Shown here piece by piece: positions 1 through 6,885 of a DNA stretch of 64,000 nucleotides (the stretch's first letter is position 1; each line of letters begins with the position of its first letter). The stretch comes from Pedobacter sp. D749 (GTDB taxonomy: Bacteria > Bacteroidota > Bacteroidia > Sphingobacteriales > Sphingobacteriaceae): NCBI RefSeq assembly GCF_019317285.1, contig NZ_CP079218.1, positions 5,766,001-5,830,000 on the forward strand, given 5' to 3'. A model generated the notes under the pieces. The model saw nothing but the letters and a program-made list of their open reading frames with translations. It was not told where the DNA came from and did no database searches. The position numbers and the translations under genes were made by a program.

Positions 1-169
1 GTGCGTTCTGCGTTTTACTGAGCAGTACTTTATTCTCGTCAGTAAAGGACGCATCGCTTAAAAACCATTTTTCAATTTCAATTGCTTTTGTCCAGGCGTT
101 GTAGATGTCCTCAACTTTTGCTTTAATGGCGATTCTGATAGTGAATTTCGTCCAATCGAAGTTTTCCAT
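1..169 (-). CDS. SRPBCC (AHSA1-like) domain protein, C-terminus cut off by window edge
   Basis: Reverse-strand reading from ATG at 169 gives MENFDWTKFTIRIAIKAK and then a W-x-K-x-x-x-IEKWFL pattern. This is the usual N-terminus of START/SRPBCC proteins of the AHSA1 type, which form a hydrophobic cup and are annotated as ATPase-activator or polyketide-cyclase-like proteins. Only about 56 codons are present, so the ligand pocket and the C-terminal helix cannot be judged. The lactonase gene follows on the same strand 18 nt upstream in transcription order terms (it starts at 1297), so the two may not share a transcript start. The family is clear from the motif; substrate is unknown. Confidence 0.7.
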   Translation of the reverse strand, partial: MENFDWTKFTIRIAIKAKVEDIYNAWTKAIEIEKWFLSDASFTDENKVLLSKTQNA

Positions 170-187
170 TGGCTAAATTTTGGGTGA

Positions 188-1297
188 TTAATTAAATACT
201 AAACAAACCGGAGCACCAACATCGATCCTTTTGCCGCTATCGGTTAATTTACCGGTTGTTTTGTTTCGGTTAAAAATAACAATGTTATTCGTATACTGAT
301 GTCCGATCAATAAGAATTTTCCGGTCGGATCAATCGTAAAGTTTCTTGGCCCTTTTCCCAGGGTACTTACCGTTTCAATAAATTTCAATTTTCCGGTAGA
401 TAAAATAGAGAATGCAGAAATGCTATTGGCATCGCCACGGTTGGTTTCGTATAAGAATTTTCCATCAGCCGAAACATGGATATCTGCGCCATCAATTTTT
501 CCTGTAAAATCTTTCGGCGTGGTGCTGATCTCCTGGATTTTGGTCAAACTTCCATCTGCATAAGCAAAAACAGTTATGTTGCCGTTAAATTCGTGCGCTA
601 AATAGGCAAATTTTCCATTCGGACTAAAAGTAATGTGCCTCGGGCCAGTACCTGCATTGGTTTTTATAACCGACTTTACCGTTAATATTTTTTCTTTCGC
701 GGTTGGATTATAATTGTAAATATAAGTTTGATCTTCGCCCAGATCGTTAACAATTAAGTATTTATGATCTGGTGTAAATTTTGTCATGTGTACATGAGCG
801 CTTTCTTGTCTTCCTTTCGGATCAATGCTTTTTCCGGTATGTTTGATGATCTGCAAAGCCTCTGTTAAAGCCCCGTCAGCTTTTCGTGAAAATACCGCTA
901 AGCTACCACCACTATAATTGGCTACAATTACATTTTTGGCATCAACGGTAATAAAGCAGGGATCAGCACCATGACTGTCAACTTTGTTTAAAAAAGTTAA
1001 ATCGCCTGTTTTGGCATCATATTTAAATGCGCTTACCGTACTGGTAGCTCCGGTTTCGTTAACGGTATAAATAAATTTGTTATCAGGTGAAACGGCTATG
1101 TAACTTGGATTAGCAGTGTTTTTTGTAATGCTTTTTATCTTGGTAACAGCTGTTAAAGTATTAAAATCGTAAGTGTAAATTCCTTCGCTTTTTCCTGGTG
1201 CAGTATAGGTGCCGACAATGAGATTATAGTTGGTTTTTTGAGCGAAACTAAGGGTCGATAGCATAGAAAGAATAAGCAATGAACTGAGTTTTTTCAT
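188..1297 (-). CDS. Lactonase family protein (6-phosphogluconolactonase-like beta-propeller), exported
   Basis: The 369-residue protein begins with a clear signal peptide (MKKLSSLLILSMLSTLSFA, cleavage near residue 19). The body has the repeated pattern of a seven-bladed propeller: G-T-Y-T at the start, blade motifs of the form 'SPDNKFIYTVNE', 'TPDHKYLIVNDLG', 'SPNGKFAYLAHE' and 'DPTGKFLLIGHQ', and an R-H-I-T-F-S-P-N-G segment near residue 220. This is the Pgl/lactonase family (PF10282). Cytosolic Pgl hydrolyses 6-phosphogluconolactone; the signal peptide here argues for a periplasmic sugar-lactone substrate instead, which is an inference. Length matches the family. It is transcribed toward the window start, ahead of the partial SRPBCC gene. 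Confidence 0.88.
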   Translation of the reverse strand: MKKLSSLLILSMLSTLSFAQKTNYNLIVGTYTAPGKSEGIYTYDFNTLTAVTKIKSITKNTANPSYIAVSPDNKFIYTVNETGATSTVSAFKYDAKTGDLTFLNKVDSHGADPCFITVDAKNVIVANYSGGSLAVFSRKADGALTEALQIIKHTGKSIDPKGRQESAHVHMTKFTPDHKYLIVNDLGEDQTYIYNYNPTAKEKILTVKSVIKTNAGTGPRHITFSPNGKFAYLAHEFNGNITVFAYADGSLTKIQEISTTPKDFTGKIDGADIHVSADGKFLYETNRGDANSISAFSILSTGKLKFIETVSTLGKGPRNFTIDPTGKFLLIGHQYTNNIVIFNRNKTTGKLTDSGKRIDVGAPVCLVFN

Positions 1298-1336
1298 GAA
1301 ACGATGATGTTGATTTTAACAAATATAAATAAAGTT

Positions 1337-1548
1337 GGCCACGGAGGCACAGAAAACACGGAAGATGTTTTTTAGTTATCGTCCTCGTTTGTAACGAGGA
1401 TGAATGAGAGATGCATTTTTAATGCATGTTCATTGCTGGGCGATACAATCGTCTTTCTCCTGCATCCTCGTTAAAAACGAGGACGATGGAGAAAATCAAA
1501 CTCTGGAACGCTGTGCTTTCTCTGTGCGCTTTGTGGTAAAAAATAGCA
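1337..1548. repeat. Split CACAGAG/CTCTGTG hairpin repeat (family A) with another element inside
   Basis: The left arm at 1337-1366 (GCCACGGAGGCACAG, then AACACGGAAG) and the right arm at 1503-1547 (CTGTGCTTTCTCTGTG, then CTTTGTGGTAAA) are the two halves of the same inverted repeat that occurs uninterrupted at 27836-27917 and as a tandem array at 35472-36486. Here the arms are separated by the three-hairpin element at 1378-1487. This gap between the lactonase and pseudouridine synthase genes holds no credible ORF. Confidence 0.7.
1378..1487. repeat. REP/BIME-like composite: two inverted palindromes around a third hairpin
   Basis: Left unit 1378-1401 contains CCTCGTT-TGT-AACGAGG, a perfect 7-bp stem. 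The right unit 1462-1487 is the same palindrome in inverted orientation (CCTCGTTAAAAACGAGG). Between them lies ATGCATT-TTT-AATGCAT at 1411-1427. Paired inverted palindromes of this kind resemble REP/BIME sequences mobilised by REP-associated tyrosine transposases (RAYT, IS200-like); no such transposase gene is in this window, so mobilisation in trans is an inference. Confidence 0.65.
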
Positions 1549-1552
1549 GTAT

Positions 1553-1577
1553 AAAAAAAGGCAGCCAATTGGCTGCC
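1553..1577 (-). terminator. Rho-independent terminator of the pseudouridine synthase gene
   Basis: GGCAGCCAATTGGCTGCC at 1560-1577 is a perfect palindrome. On the minus strand it lies 7 nt after the stop codon at 1585 and is followed by a run of seven U residues (A-tract at 1553-1559). Confidence 0.85.
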
Positions 1578-1584
1578 TCATGTA

Positions 1585-3168
1585 TTATTTTATTAAATGT
1601 TTAATCTGAATCAATTCATGTTCTTCAAGATAGCGCCATCTGCCACGTGGTAGGTCTTTCTTGGTTAAATTGCCATAAACAACGCGGTCTAATTTTTCTA
1701 CATTATAACCTAAGTGTTCAAAAATACGGCGAACAATCCTGTTTTTACCACTGTGGATCTGGATACCGATTTCTTTTTTGGTTCCACCTGCAACGTAAGA
1801 AATGTTATCTGGTTTAATCAGACCATCTTCTAATTCTAAACCAAAAGCAATTTTGTTCAAATCGCCTTGTGATAAAGATTTATCCAGTTCAACATTGTAA
1901 ATTTTAGTGATACCGTTTTTAGGGTGTGATAATTTATCAGCCAAATCACCATCGTTTGTCATTAACAACAAACCTGTGGTATTTCTGTCTAAACGTCCAA
2001 CTGGATAAATGCGCTCGCGGCTGGCTTTATCAACCAACTGCATTACCGTACGGCGTTCCTGTGGATCATCAGTAGTGGTGATGTAATCTTTTGGTTTGTT
2101 CAATAAAACGTAAACCTTTTTCTCACGTTTTAATAATTCGCCGTTGTAACGAACCAAATCCTTTGCAGGGTCTACTTTATGTCCGAGTTCAGTAACAGCT
2201 TCACCATTTACGGTAATAATGCCGGCAATAATTAACTCATCGGCTTTACGACGAGAGCAGATGCCTGCATTTGAAATATATCTGTTTAGACGGATTAGGC
2301 CTTTATCTTCGTTTGTTTTGCGGCCTTGGGCAATAACAGTGCGCTCCGGGCGGTTAAATTCTGTATCTCTTGGCTGTGCATCCTCGCGTTTTCTAAACGG
2401 GCGGGTGTCGCCTTCCCTTGGCTCTCTGGGTTTTACATCTCTTGAACTTCCAGCACTTGGCTTGAAATCGTCTGATTTGCCTCTTGATTTGTAATCTTTA
2501 TATCCGCCCTCTCTTGGTTTGTAATCCCTCGATCCCTCGTCCTTAGATTTGAAATCGCGTTCACCTGTTCTTGGTTTATAATCTCTCGACCCACCTTCTC
2601 TTGGTTTAAAGTCGCGGTCGCCAGTTCTCGGTTTAAAATCTCTCGAATCTCCATCCTTAGATTTGAAATCACGCTCTCCTGTTCTTGGCTTATAATCTCT
2701 TGCACCACCTTCTCTTGGTTTAAAATCCCTGTCTCCTGTTCTTGGTTTGTAGTCTCTTGATCCGCCTTCTCTCGGTTTGAAATCACGGTCGCCGGTTCTT
2801 GGTTTGTAATCTCTCGATTTACCTTCTCTTGGTTTAAAACCACGGTCCTCTCCTGCTGAATCTTTAGATTTAAATTCACGATCGCCGAATTTGAAACTCT
2901 GTGGTTCCGAATCTTTAGATTTGAAATCACGTCCGCCTGATCTTGGTTTGAAATCTTTTTTGTCTCCGAAAGATTTTGATTTGAAATCTTTACTGTCTGC
3001 GCTTCTAGGTCTGAAGCCTTCTTTTGAATCGGATGATTTTTTGAATTTACTGTCTTTGTTGTCTGATCTTTTTCTGTCAGACCCGGCCGAACTACTTCTG
3101 CCTTCTGTTCTCCGACTGTCTGATTTGGACTTGTCATCCCGACTGTTCCTGTTGTTTTTATTTATCAT
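1585..3168 (-). CDS. Pseudouridine synthase (RluB/RsuA family) with long charged repeat N-terminus
   Basis: Residues ~292-340 form an S4 RNA-binding domain (IRLNRYISNAGICSRRKADE). Residues ~350-520 are the RsuA/RluB/E/F-type pseudouridine synthase domain, with the catalytic motif GRLDRNTTGLLL and nucleophile Asp394. Such enzymes isomerise one uridine in 23S or 16S rRNA. The family is normally 230-300 residues; here the first ~285 residues are low complexity: Lys/Arg/Asp/Ser-rich with about eight near-repeats of a 19-20 residue unit built from RDYKPRTGD and RDFKPREGG. This segment is probably disordered and RNA-binding. Bacteroidota members often carry such tails. An overlapping -strand reading frame over the repeat is a shadow. 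A terminator follows at 1553-1577. Which uridine is modified cannot be told from sequence. Confidence 0.9.
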   Translation of the reverse strand: MINKNNRNSRDDKSKSDSRRTEGRSSSAGSDRKRSDNKDSKFKKSSDSKEGFRPRSADSKDFKSKSFGDKKDFKPRSGGRDFKSKDSEPQSFKFGDREFKSKDSAGEDRGFKPREGKSRDYKPRTGDRDFKPREGGSRDYKPRTGDRDFKPREGGARDYKPRTGERDFKSKDGDSRDFKPRTGDRDFKPREGGSRDYKPRTGERDFKSKDEGSRDYKPREGGYKDYKSRGKSDDFKPSAGSSRDVKPREPREGDTRPFRKREDAQPRDTEFNRPERTVIAQGRKTNEDKGLIRLNRYISNAGICSRRKADELIIAGIITVNGEAVTELGHKVDPAKDLVRYNGELLKREKKVYVLLNKPKDYITTTDDPQERRTVMQLVDKASRERIYPVGRLDRNTTGLLLMTNDGDLADKLSHPKNGITKIYNVELDKSLSQGDLNKIAFGLELEDGLIKPDNISYVAGGTKKEIGIQIHSGKNRIVRRIFEHLGYNVEKLDRVVYGNLTKKDLPRGRWRYLEEHELIQIKHLIK

Positions 3169-3360
3169 GATACGCTTTTAACCGCATTAAAAATGCGGGC
3201 TGCAAATTTATGAAAAAATGATGAACATAACAATTCTGAGAGCTGAAAAATTAGATAAAAAAATAGCCTCTAATATAGGGAAAATTGACTGAAAAACAAA
3301 AATTAAAATCCACGTTTAAAGCGCTTTAAAGGTCGATTTCTGCGCTTATTCTTGTAACTA

Positions 3361-3392
3361 TTTGATAATGTGCTTATTATTTTTTACCTTTG
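3361..3392 (+). promoter_or_regulatory. Bacteroidota-type promoter (TTTG-N20-TACCTTTG)
   Basis: TTTG at 3361-3364 and TACCTTTG at 3385-3392 match the Bacteroidota -33/-7 consensus with 20-nt spacing. Transcription would start near 3396, which excludes the longer in-frame start at 3390 for the following gene and supports ATG 3432. Confidence 0.75.
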
Positions 3393-3431
3393 CCAGCGTT
3401 TTTATATAAGTTCACCAAAAAAAGGAGGAAA

Positions 3432-4214
3432 ATGTTAAAGAAACACATCGTACCATTTGCGGTAGTGGCAACACTATTTATCTTGGCAAAAGTGTTCGCT
3501 TACCAAATGCCCTTAGCACAAAAAAGTCTTTTAAAAGAAGAAAAATTAAACACTACAATACCCAAATCTGATAGCCTAAAAGTAGAAAAAGAGGAAGCTC
3601 CTCAATCTTTAATGGCACAGTTGAATTTCGCGGAAGAAACCCTGCCATTAGGCGATAAAAAGGTAGAACGCAAAATGAAAAAAATTCTTGCAGCACACAC
3701 TTACGGAAATACCCAAACCAACCGCCTGCATGCAAAAGCAGCAAAATGGTTTCCTGTAATTGAACCCATTCTCGCTGCTTACGGAATCCCGAACGATTTT
3801 AAGTATTTGGCTTTGGTCGAATCTGGAATGGCAGAAGGGGTTTCTCCAAAAGGTGCAGCCGGAATCTGGCAGTTTATGCCCGGCACAGCCCGTACCTATG
3901 GATTAAGAGTAAATGGGGATGTTGATGAACGCTATAATTTGCGCAAATCGACCATTGCAGCCTGCAAATACATTAAAGAAATGTATAAAGGTTTAGAAAG
4001 CTGGACATTGGTAGCTGCTGCTTACAATGTTGGCGACGGACGCTTACGCAAGCAGATCAATAATCAAAATCAGGATAATTACTACAAAATGAGGCTTAAC
4101 CGCGAAACCGGTGGCTATGTTTATAAGGTGATTTCTATGAAACAGATTATGGAACATCCGAAACGTTACGGTTACGCAAAACCGCGCGTATTATTGGCCT
4201 ACAACGCCGAATAA
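3432..4214 (+). CDS. Lytic transglycosylase (SLT domain), periplasmic
   Basis: The start is ATG 3432: it has an unusually good ribosome binding site (AGGAGG at 3424-3429), and the promoter at 3361-3392 lies over the longer candidate start at 3390. The 260-residue product begins with a signal peptide (MLKKHIVPFAVVATLFILAK) and has an SLT (PF01464) domain from about residue 100. Catalytic Glu130 sits in 'LALVESG', followed by 'SPKGAAGIWQFMPGTA' and the 'AAAYNVGDGR' motif, the three signatures of family 1 transglycosylases. It cleaves peptidoglycan glycan strands to 1,6-anhydromuramyl products during wall turnover. There is no LysM domain, so it is a short MltE/Slt-like form. It is monocistronic, with a terminator at 4248-4278. 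Confidence 0.92.
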   Translation: MLKKHIVPFAVVATLFILAKVFAYQMPLAQKSLLKEEKLNTTIPKSDSLKVEKEEAPQSLMAQLNFAEETLPLGDKKVERKMKKILAAHTYGNTQTNRLHAKAAKWFPVIEPILAAYGIPNDFKYLALVESGMAEGVSPKGAAGIWQFMPGTARTYGLRVNGDVDERYNLRKSTIAACKYIKEMYKGLESWTLVAAAYNVGDGRLRKQINNQNQDNYYKMRLNRETGGYVYKVISMKQIMEHPKRYGYAKPRVLLAYNAE

Positions 4215-4247
4215 TATAATTAAGATAAAGACAAGCATTTGGTAAGG

Positions 4248-4278
4248 CGTCCCGGTTTTTAATCGGGACGTTTTTTTT
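4248..4278 (+). terminator. Rho-independent terminator after the transglycosylase
   Basis: CGTCCCGG and its partner (inverted copy ending CGGGACG at 4264-4270) form a stem with an AT loop, followed by eight T residues at 4271-4278. Confidence 0.88.
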
Positions 4279-4336
4279 GGAAATAATTTTGCAGATTATT
4301 GGCTTACACCGATTTGTTTTCTGATAAATATTGTTT

Positions 4337-4490
4337 TACCACAAAGTCACGAAGACACAAAGTTATTTTTATACATCATGCTAACAAATTAACCAATGGC
4401 TAATGAACCAATGAACAGTTTACAGTTGGCAATTTGCAGTTACCAATTAACAAATGACCAATGAACTATTGAACTAATAAACCAATTTCC
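4337..4490. repeat. Repeat-rich gap: half of a family A repeat plus AATGACCAATGAAC low-complexity repeat (family D)
   Basis: TACCACAAAGTCACGAAGAC at 4337-4356 is a diverged single arm of the CACAGAG family. From ~4390 to 4490 the sequence is a degenerate run of AACCAATGA / AATGAACC / ACCAATTAAC. Similar runs occur at 5546-5585 and 51737-51800. The run ends just before the TTTCTTTG box at 4491-4498 that precedes the next start codon. Confidence 0.6.
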
Positions 4491-4502
4491 TTTCTTTGCA
4501 TT

Positions 4503-5543
4503 ATGTTCAAACTGCGGATCAATAAAATCATCAATCAACCCGGCGATAATATTACTTTTCAATTTGAAGATTTGGATCAGTACCCTACGTATTTAGCGGG
4601 ACAGTTTTTATCATTAGTTTTTCAGGGAAAGCATAAAGAGGTAAGAAGGTCGTATTCGTTTAACAGTTCGCCTGATGTTAATGAACCTTTAGCAATTACG
4701 GTAAAACGTGTGGAGAATGGGGAAATCTCGAGGTTTTTACACCATAAAACTTCTGTAAACGATATTCTTTTGGCTCAGGAGCCGCAGGGACTGTTCAGTT
4801 ATGTGCCAGATGAAAATTTAGAACGCGATGTTTTTCTTTTTGCTGCAGGGGTTGGCATTACCCCATTGTTTTCGATTATGAAAACGGCATTGGTGCGGGA
4901 GAAAAAATCGTTGGTCACATTAATATATAGTAACAGATCAAAAGAGGAAACTTTGTTTTATGATGAACTGACCGAATGGCAACAGCAATATCCTGATAGG
5001 TTAAAAATTGTCTGGATTTTTAGCAACAGCAAAAACTTAATGACGGCCAGGCTGAATAAATTCTATATCGAGAATTTAATTAAAGAACATCTGCATTTTG
5101 AACGGGATAAAGCACTTTTTTACAGTTGTGGACCGGTTATCTACATGGATCTATGCCGGATTACCTTATTAGGTATGGGTTTCGATATTAAACAGATTAA
5201 AAGGGAGACTTTTGTACTGCCGGAAGATGAGGTTGATGAAGACGATAGTTCTGAAAAAGTAGTCGATAAAAATACGTATTCGGTTGTTTTAAATTTTAAA
5301 GGGGAATCATATAATCTTGAAGTTCCTTGGCCAAAAAGAATTTTAGATGTAGCACTAGAAAATAAAATTAAACTTCCTTATAGTTGTCGTGGTGGCGTAT
5401 GCAGCACCTGCGTAGCCAATTGTACGAAAGGTGGCGTAAAGATGGATTACAACGAAGTGCTTACTGATGATGAAATTGAAAGAGGTAGAGTGCTGGTCTG
5501 TACGGGTCGCCCAACTGAAAATGGAACGACGATAGAGTGGTAG
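4503..5543 (+). CDS. Ferredoxin-NADP reductase-like flavoprotein fused to 2Fe-2S ferredoxin (PaaE-like)
   Basis: The 346-residue protein has three parts. The FAD-binding barrel (residues ~1-100) contains the RRSYSFNSS flavin motif at 48-56. The NAD(P)-binding lobe (~108-240) contains 'AAGVGITPLFSIM' and 'YSCGP'. A C-terminal plant-type 2Fe-2S domain (~258-346) has cluster ligands Cys295, Cys300, Cys303 and Cys333 in CRGGVCSTC and VLVCTGRP. This order matches PaaE and HmpX-type reductases, which pass electrons from NADPH through FAD and the cluster to an oxygenase or other acceptor. No paaABCD oxygenase genes are nearby, so the partner is unknown. It is a single gene with a TTTCTTTG box 5 nt before the ATG, implying a very short leader. 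Confidence 0.88.
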   Translation: MFKLRINKIINQPGDNITFQFEDLDQYPTYLAGQFLSLVFQGKHKEVRRSYSFNSSPDVNEPLAITVKRVENGEISRFLHHKTSVNDILLAQEPQGLFSYVPDENLERDVFLFAAGVGITPLFSIMKTALVREKKSLVTLIYSNRSKEETLFYDELTEWQQQYPDRLKIVWIFSNSKNLMTARLNKFYIENLIKEHLHFERDKALFYSCGPVIYMDLCRITLLGMGFDIKQIKRETFVLPEDEVDEDDSSEKVVDKNTYSVVLNFKGESYNLEVPWPKRILDVALENKIKLPYSCRGGVCSTCVANCTKGGVKMDYNEVLTDDEIERGRVLVCTGRPTENGTTIEW

Positions 5544-5545
5544 GT

Positions 5546-5657
5546 TAGTTCATTGGTCATTTGTTCATTAGTCACTTGTTCACAGGTTCGTTGATTAGCG
5601 TAACGTTCATAGTAGTATCGTCATCTCGAGCGGAGAGAAACGGAGCCGAGAAATCTT
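5546..5657. repeat. Family D low-complexity repeat followed by family B GTCATCTCGAG repeat
   Basis: 5546-5585 (GTTAGTTCATTGGTCATTTG and continuation) is the reverse-orientation family D run. 5618-5657 (TCGTCATCTCGAGCGGAGAG, then CCGAGAAATCTTTTG) is a diverged family B element of the type seen best at 20557, 41858 and 61404. The 5544-5813 gap has no credible gene. Confidence 0.55.
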
Positions 5658-5813
5658 TTGAATATATTTAATTATTGAAATTTAACGTAATTCTCTGTTG
5701 AGGTGGCAAATAACTGTGACCTTTAACCTTTGTAGTTTCTATATCATTTAATTAGCAATCTTTATTTTATCTAAAATACAAAACCGTTCCCTCATAATCA
5801 GCGTTTATCTGGT

Positions 5814-6773
5814 ATGACGAAAACTTTTTTTGTGCTTATCATCTGCCTCATCTGTTTACAATCTTTGGCTCAAGATTCAATAGCCTTAAAAAGAGAGTTT
5901 GCCAATAAAGAATATATTCATCTGTATAAAGAAAATGCTGATTTAGCTTATACGGCACCGGGCGGGGAATTGGGTGCACCTTCAAAATATGTAATCAACG
6001 GTAGGCTTACTACCACTTATATGCTTTTGGGTAGTTATAAATCGCCTATTGCCTTTGCGATTATTCCTGATTTTACGGTCCGTGTGCGGACCGAATTCTC
6101 AGCTGCTGTACGAACACCGAGTTACCGTTTAGGCGGAGCGCTTTATGCGAGGTTAAATCCGGATCCCGAACATTATAAATATGCCGAACTTGCTTTTACA
6201 CACCATTCAAATGGTCAGGATCAGAGCGCATTTAATCCTGACGGTACAATTAATACCCGTACAGGAAATTTTAATGCGAATTATTTAACGCTTTCCTATC
6301 GTTTTGGTGATTTAACACCAGTTAACCCAGATGGAAGTTATTATTCATTCAATCATCGGCTTGGTTTGCAGTGGTATAAATTTTTCAGGTATGAGCCTGC
6401 ACTTAATGAGGGATTTGGATTTACAAGAGTGCTGTATGGTTTCTCCTGGCGCAGGTATGATGAAATCGAAAAAAACGCAAGGAATAAGCAGAAAGTTAAA
6501 ACCGAAAAAGAGACCTGGCGTTTAAACACTGAGTTATCTTATGCCGTAAATAAAATTCCATCCAAAAATTTTGCCAATATCCAGAAGCGGTTAAATGCCG
6601 AAATCAACTTCAATTACAGTTTTCCTTTTATGAATAATGTGTTTTTGATGGCTGCGGTTGGTTATTATGGCGAAGATAATTACAATATCTATTTTCAGGA
6701 TCATTACGGTTATGTGCGCTTTGGCTTATCATCTGGTTTCCTTAGAAATAGAAGCCGACATTATGACAATTAA
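5814..6773 (+). CDS. Probable outer-membrane phospholipase A (PldA-like beta-barrel)
   Basis: The 319-residue protein has a signal peptide (cleavage near Ala19) and a body of alternating amphipathic strands typical of an outer-membrane barrel. The motif 'FTHHSNGQ' (His130, Ser132, Asn133, Gly134) matches the H-x-S-N-G active site of OMPLA, whose catalytic residues are His142, Ser144 and Asn156 in E. coli. A later 'NANYL' (Asn156 here) could supply the Asn after an insertion. If correct, it hydrolyses phospholipids that reach the outer leaflet. The overall sequence is diverged from enterobacterial PldA, so a catalytically different barrel with a chance motif remains possible. It stands alone; uvrA follows after 112 nt. 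Confidence 0.6.
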   Translation: MTKTFFVLIICLICLQSLAQDSIALKREFANKEYIHLYKENADLAYTAPGGELGAPSKYVINGRLTTTYMLLGSYKSPIAFAIIPDFTVRVRTEFSAAVRTPSYRLGGALYARLNPDPEHYKYAELAFTHHSNGQDQSAFNPDGTINTRTGNFNANYLTLSYRFGDLTPVNPDGSYYSFNHRLGLQWYKFFRYEPALNEGFGFTRVLYGFSWRRYDEIEKNARNKQKVKTEKETWRLNTELSYAVNKIPSKNFANIQKRLNAEINFNYSFPFMNNVFLMAAVGYYGEDNYNIYFQDHYGYVRFGLSSGFLRNRSRHYDN

Positions 6774-6885
6774 TAGGTAATACAGATTGGTTTTGACTTT
6801 CATTTTGATAAAATTTTTAGCATTTTTGCGGATTGAAATCTGGTCTTTTTTAAGACCCGGTTTCGGCCCCAACTTTAAATAAAAT

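Noticed and set aside
1404..1604. 66-codon + strand frame
   Set aside because: It lies across the REP-like composite and the family A arm and the terminator; no coding signal.
2433..3137. 234-codon minus-strand reading frame overlapping the pseudouridine synthase tail
   Set aside because: It is the shifted frame of the tandem repeat; composition follows the repeat codons and no family or start signal is visible.
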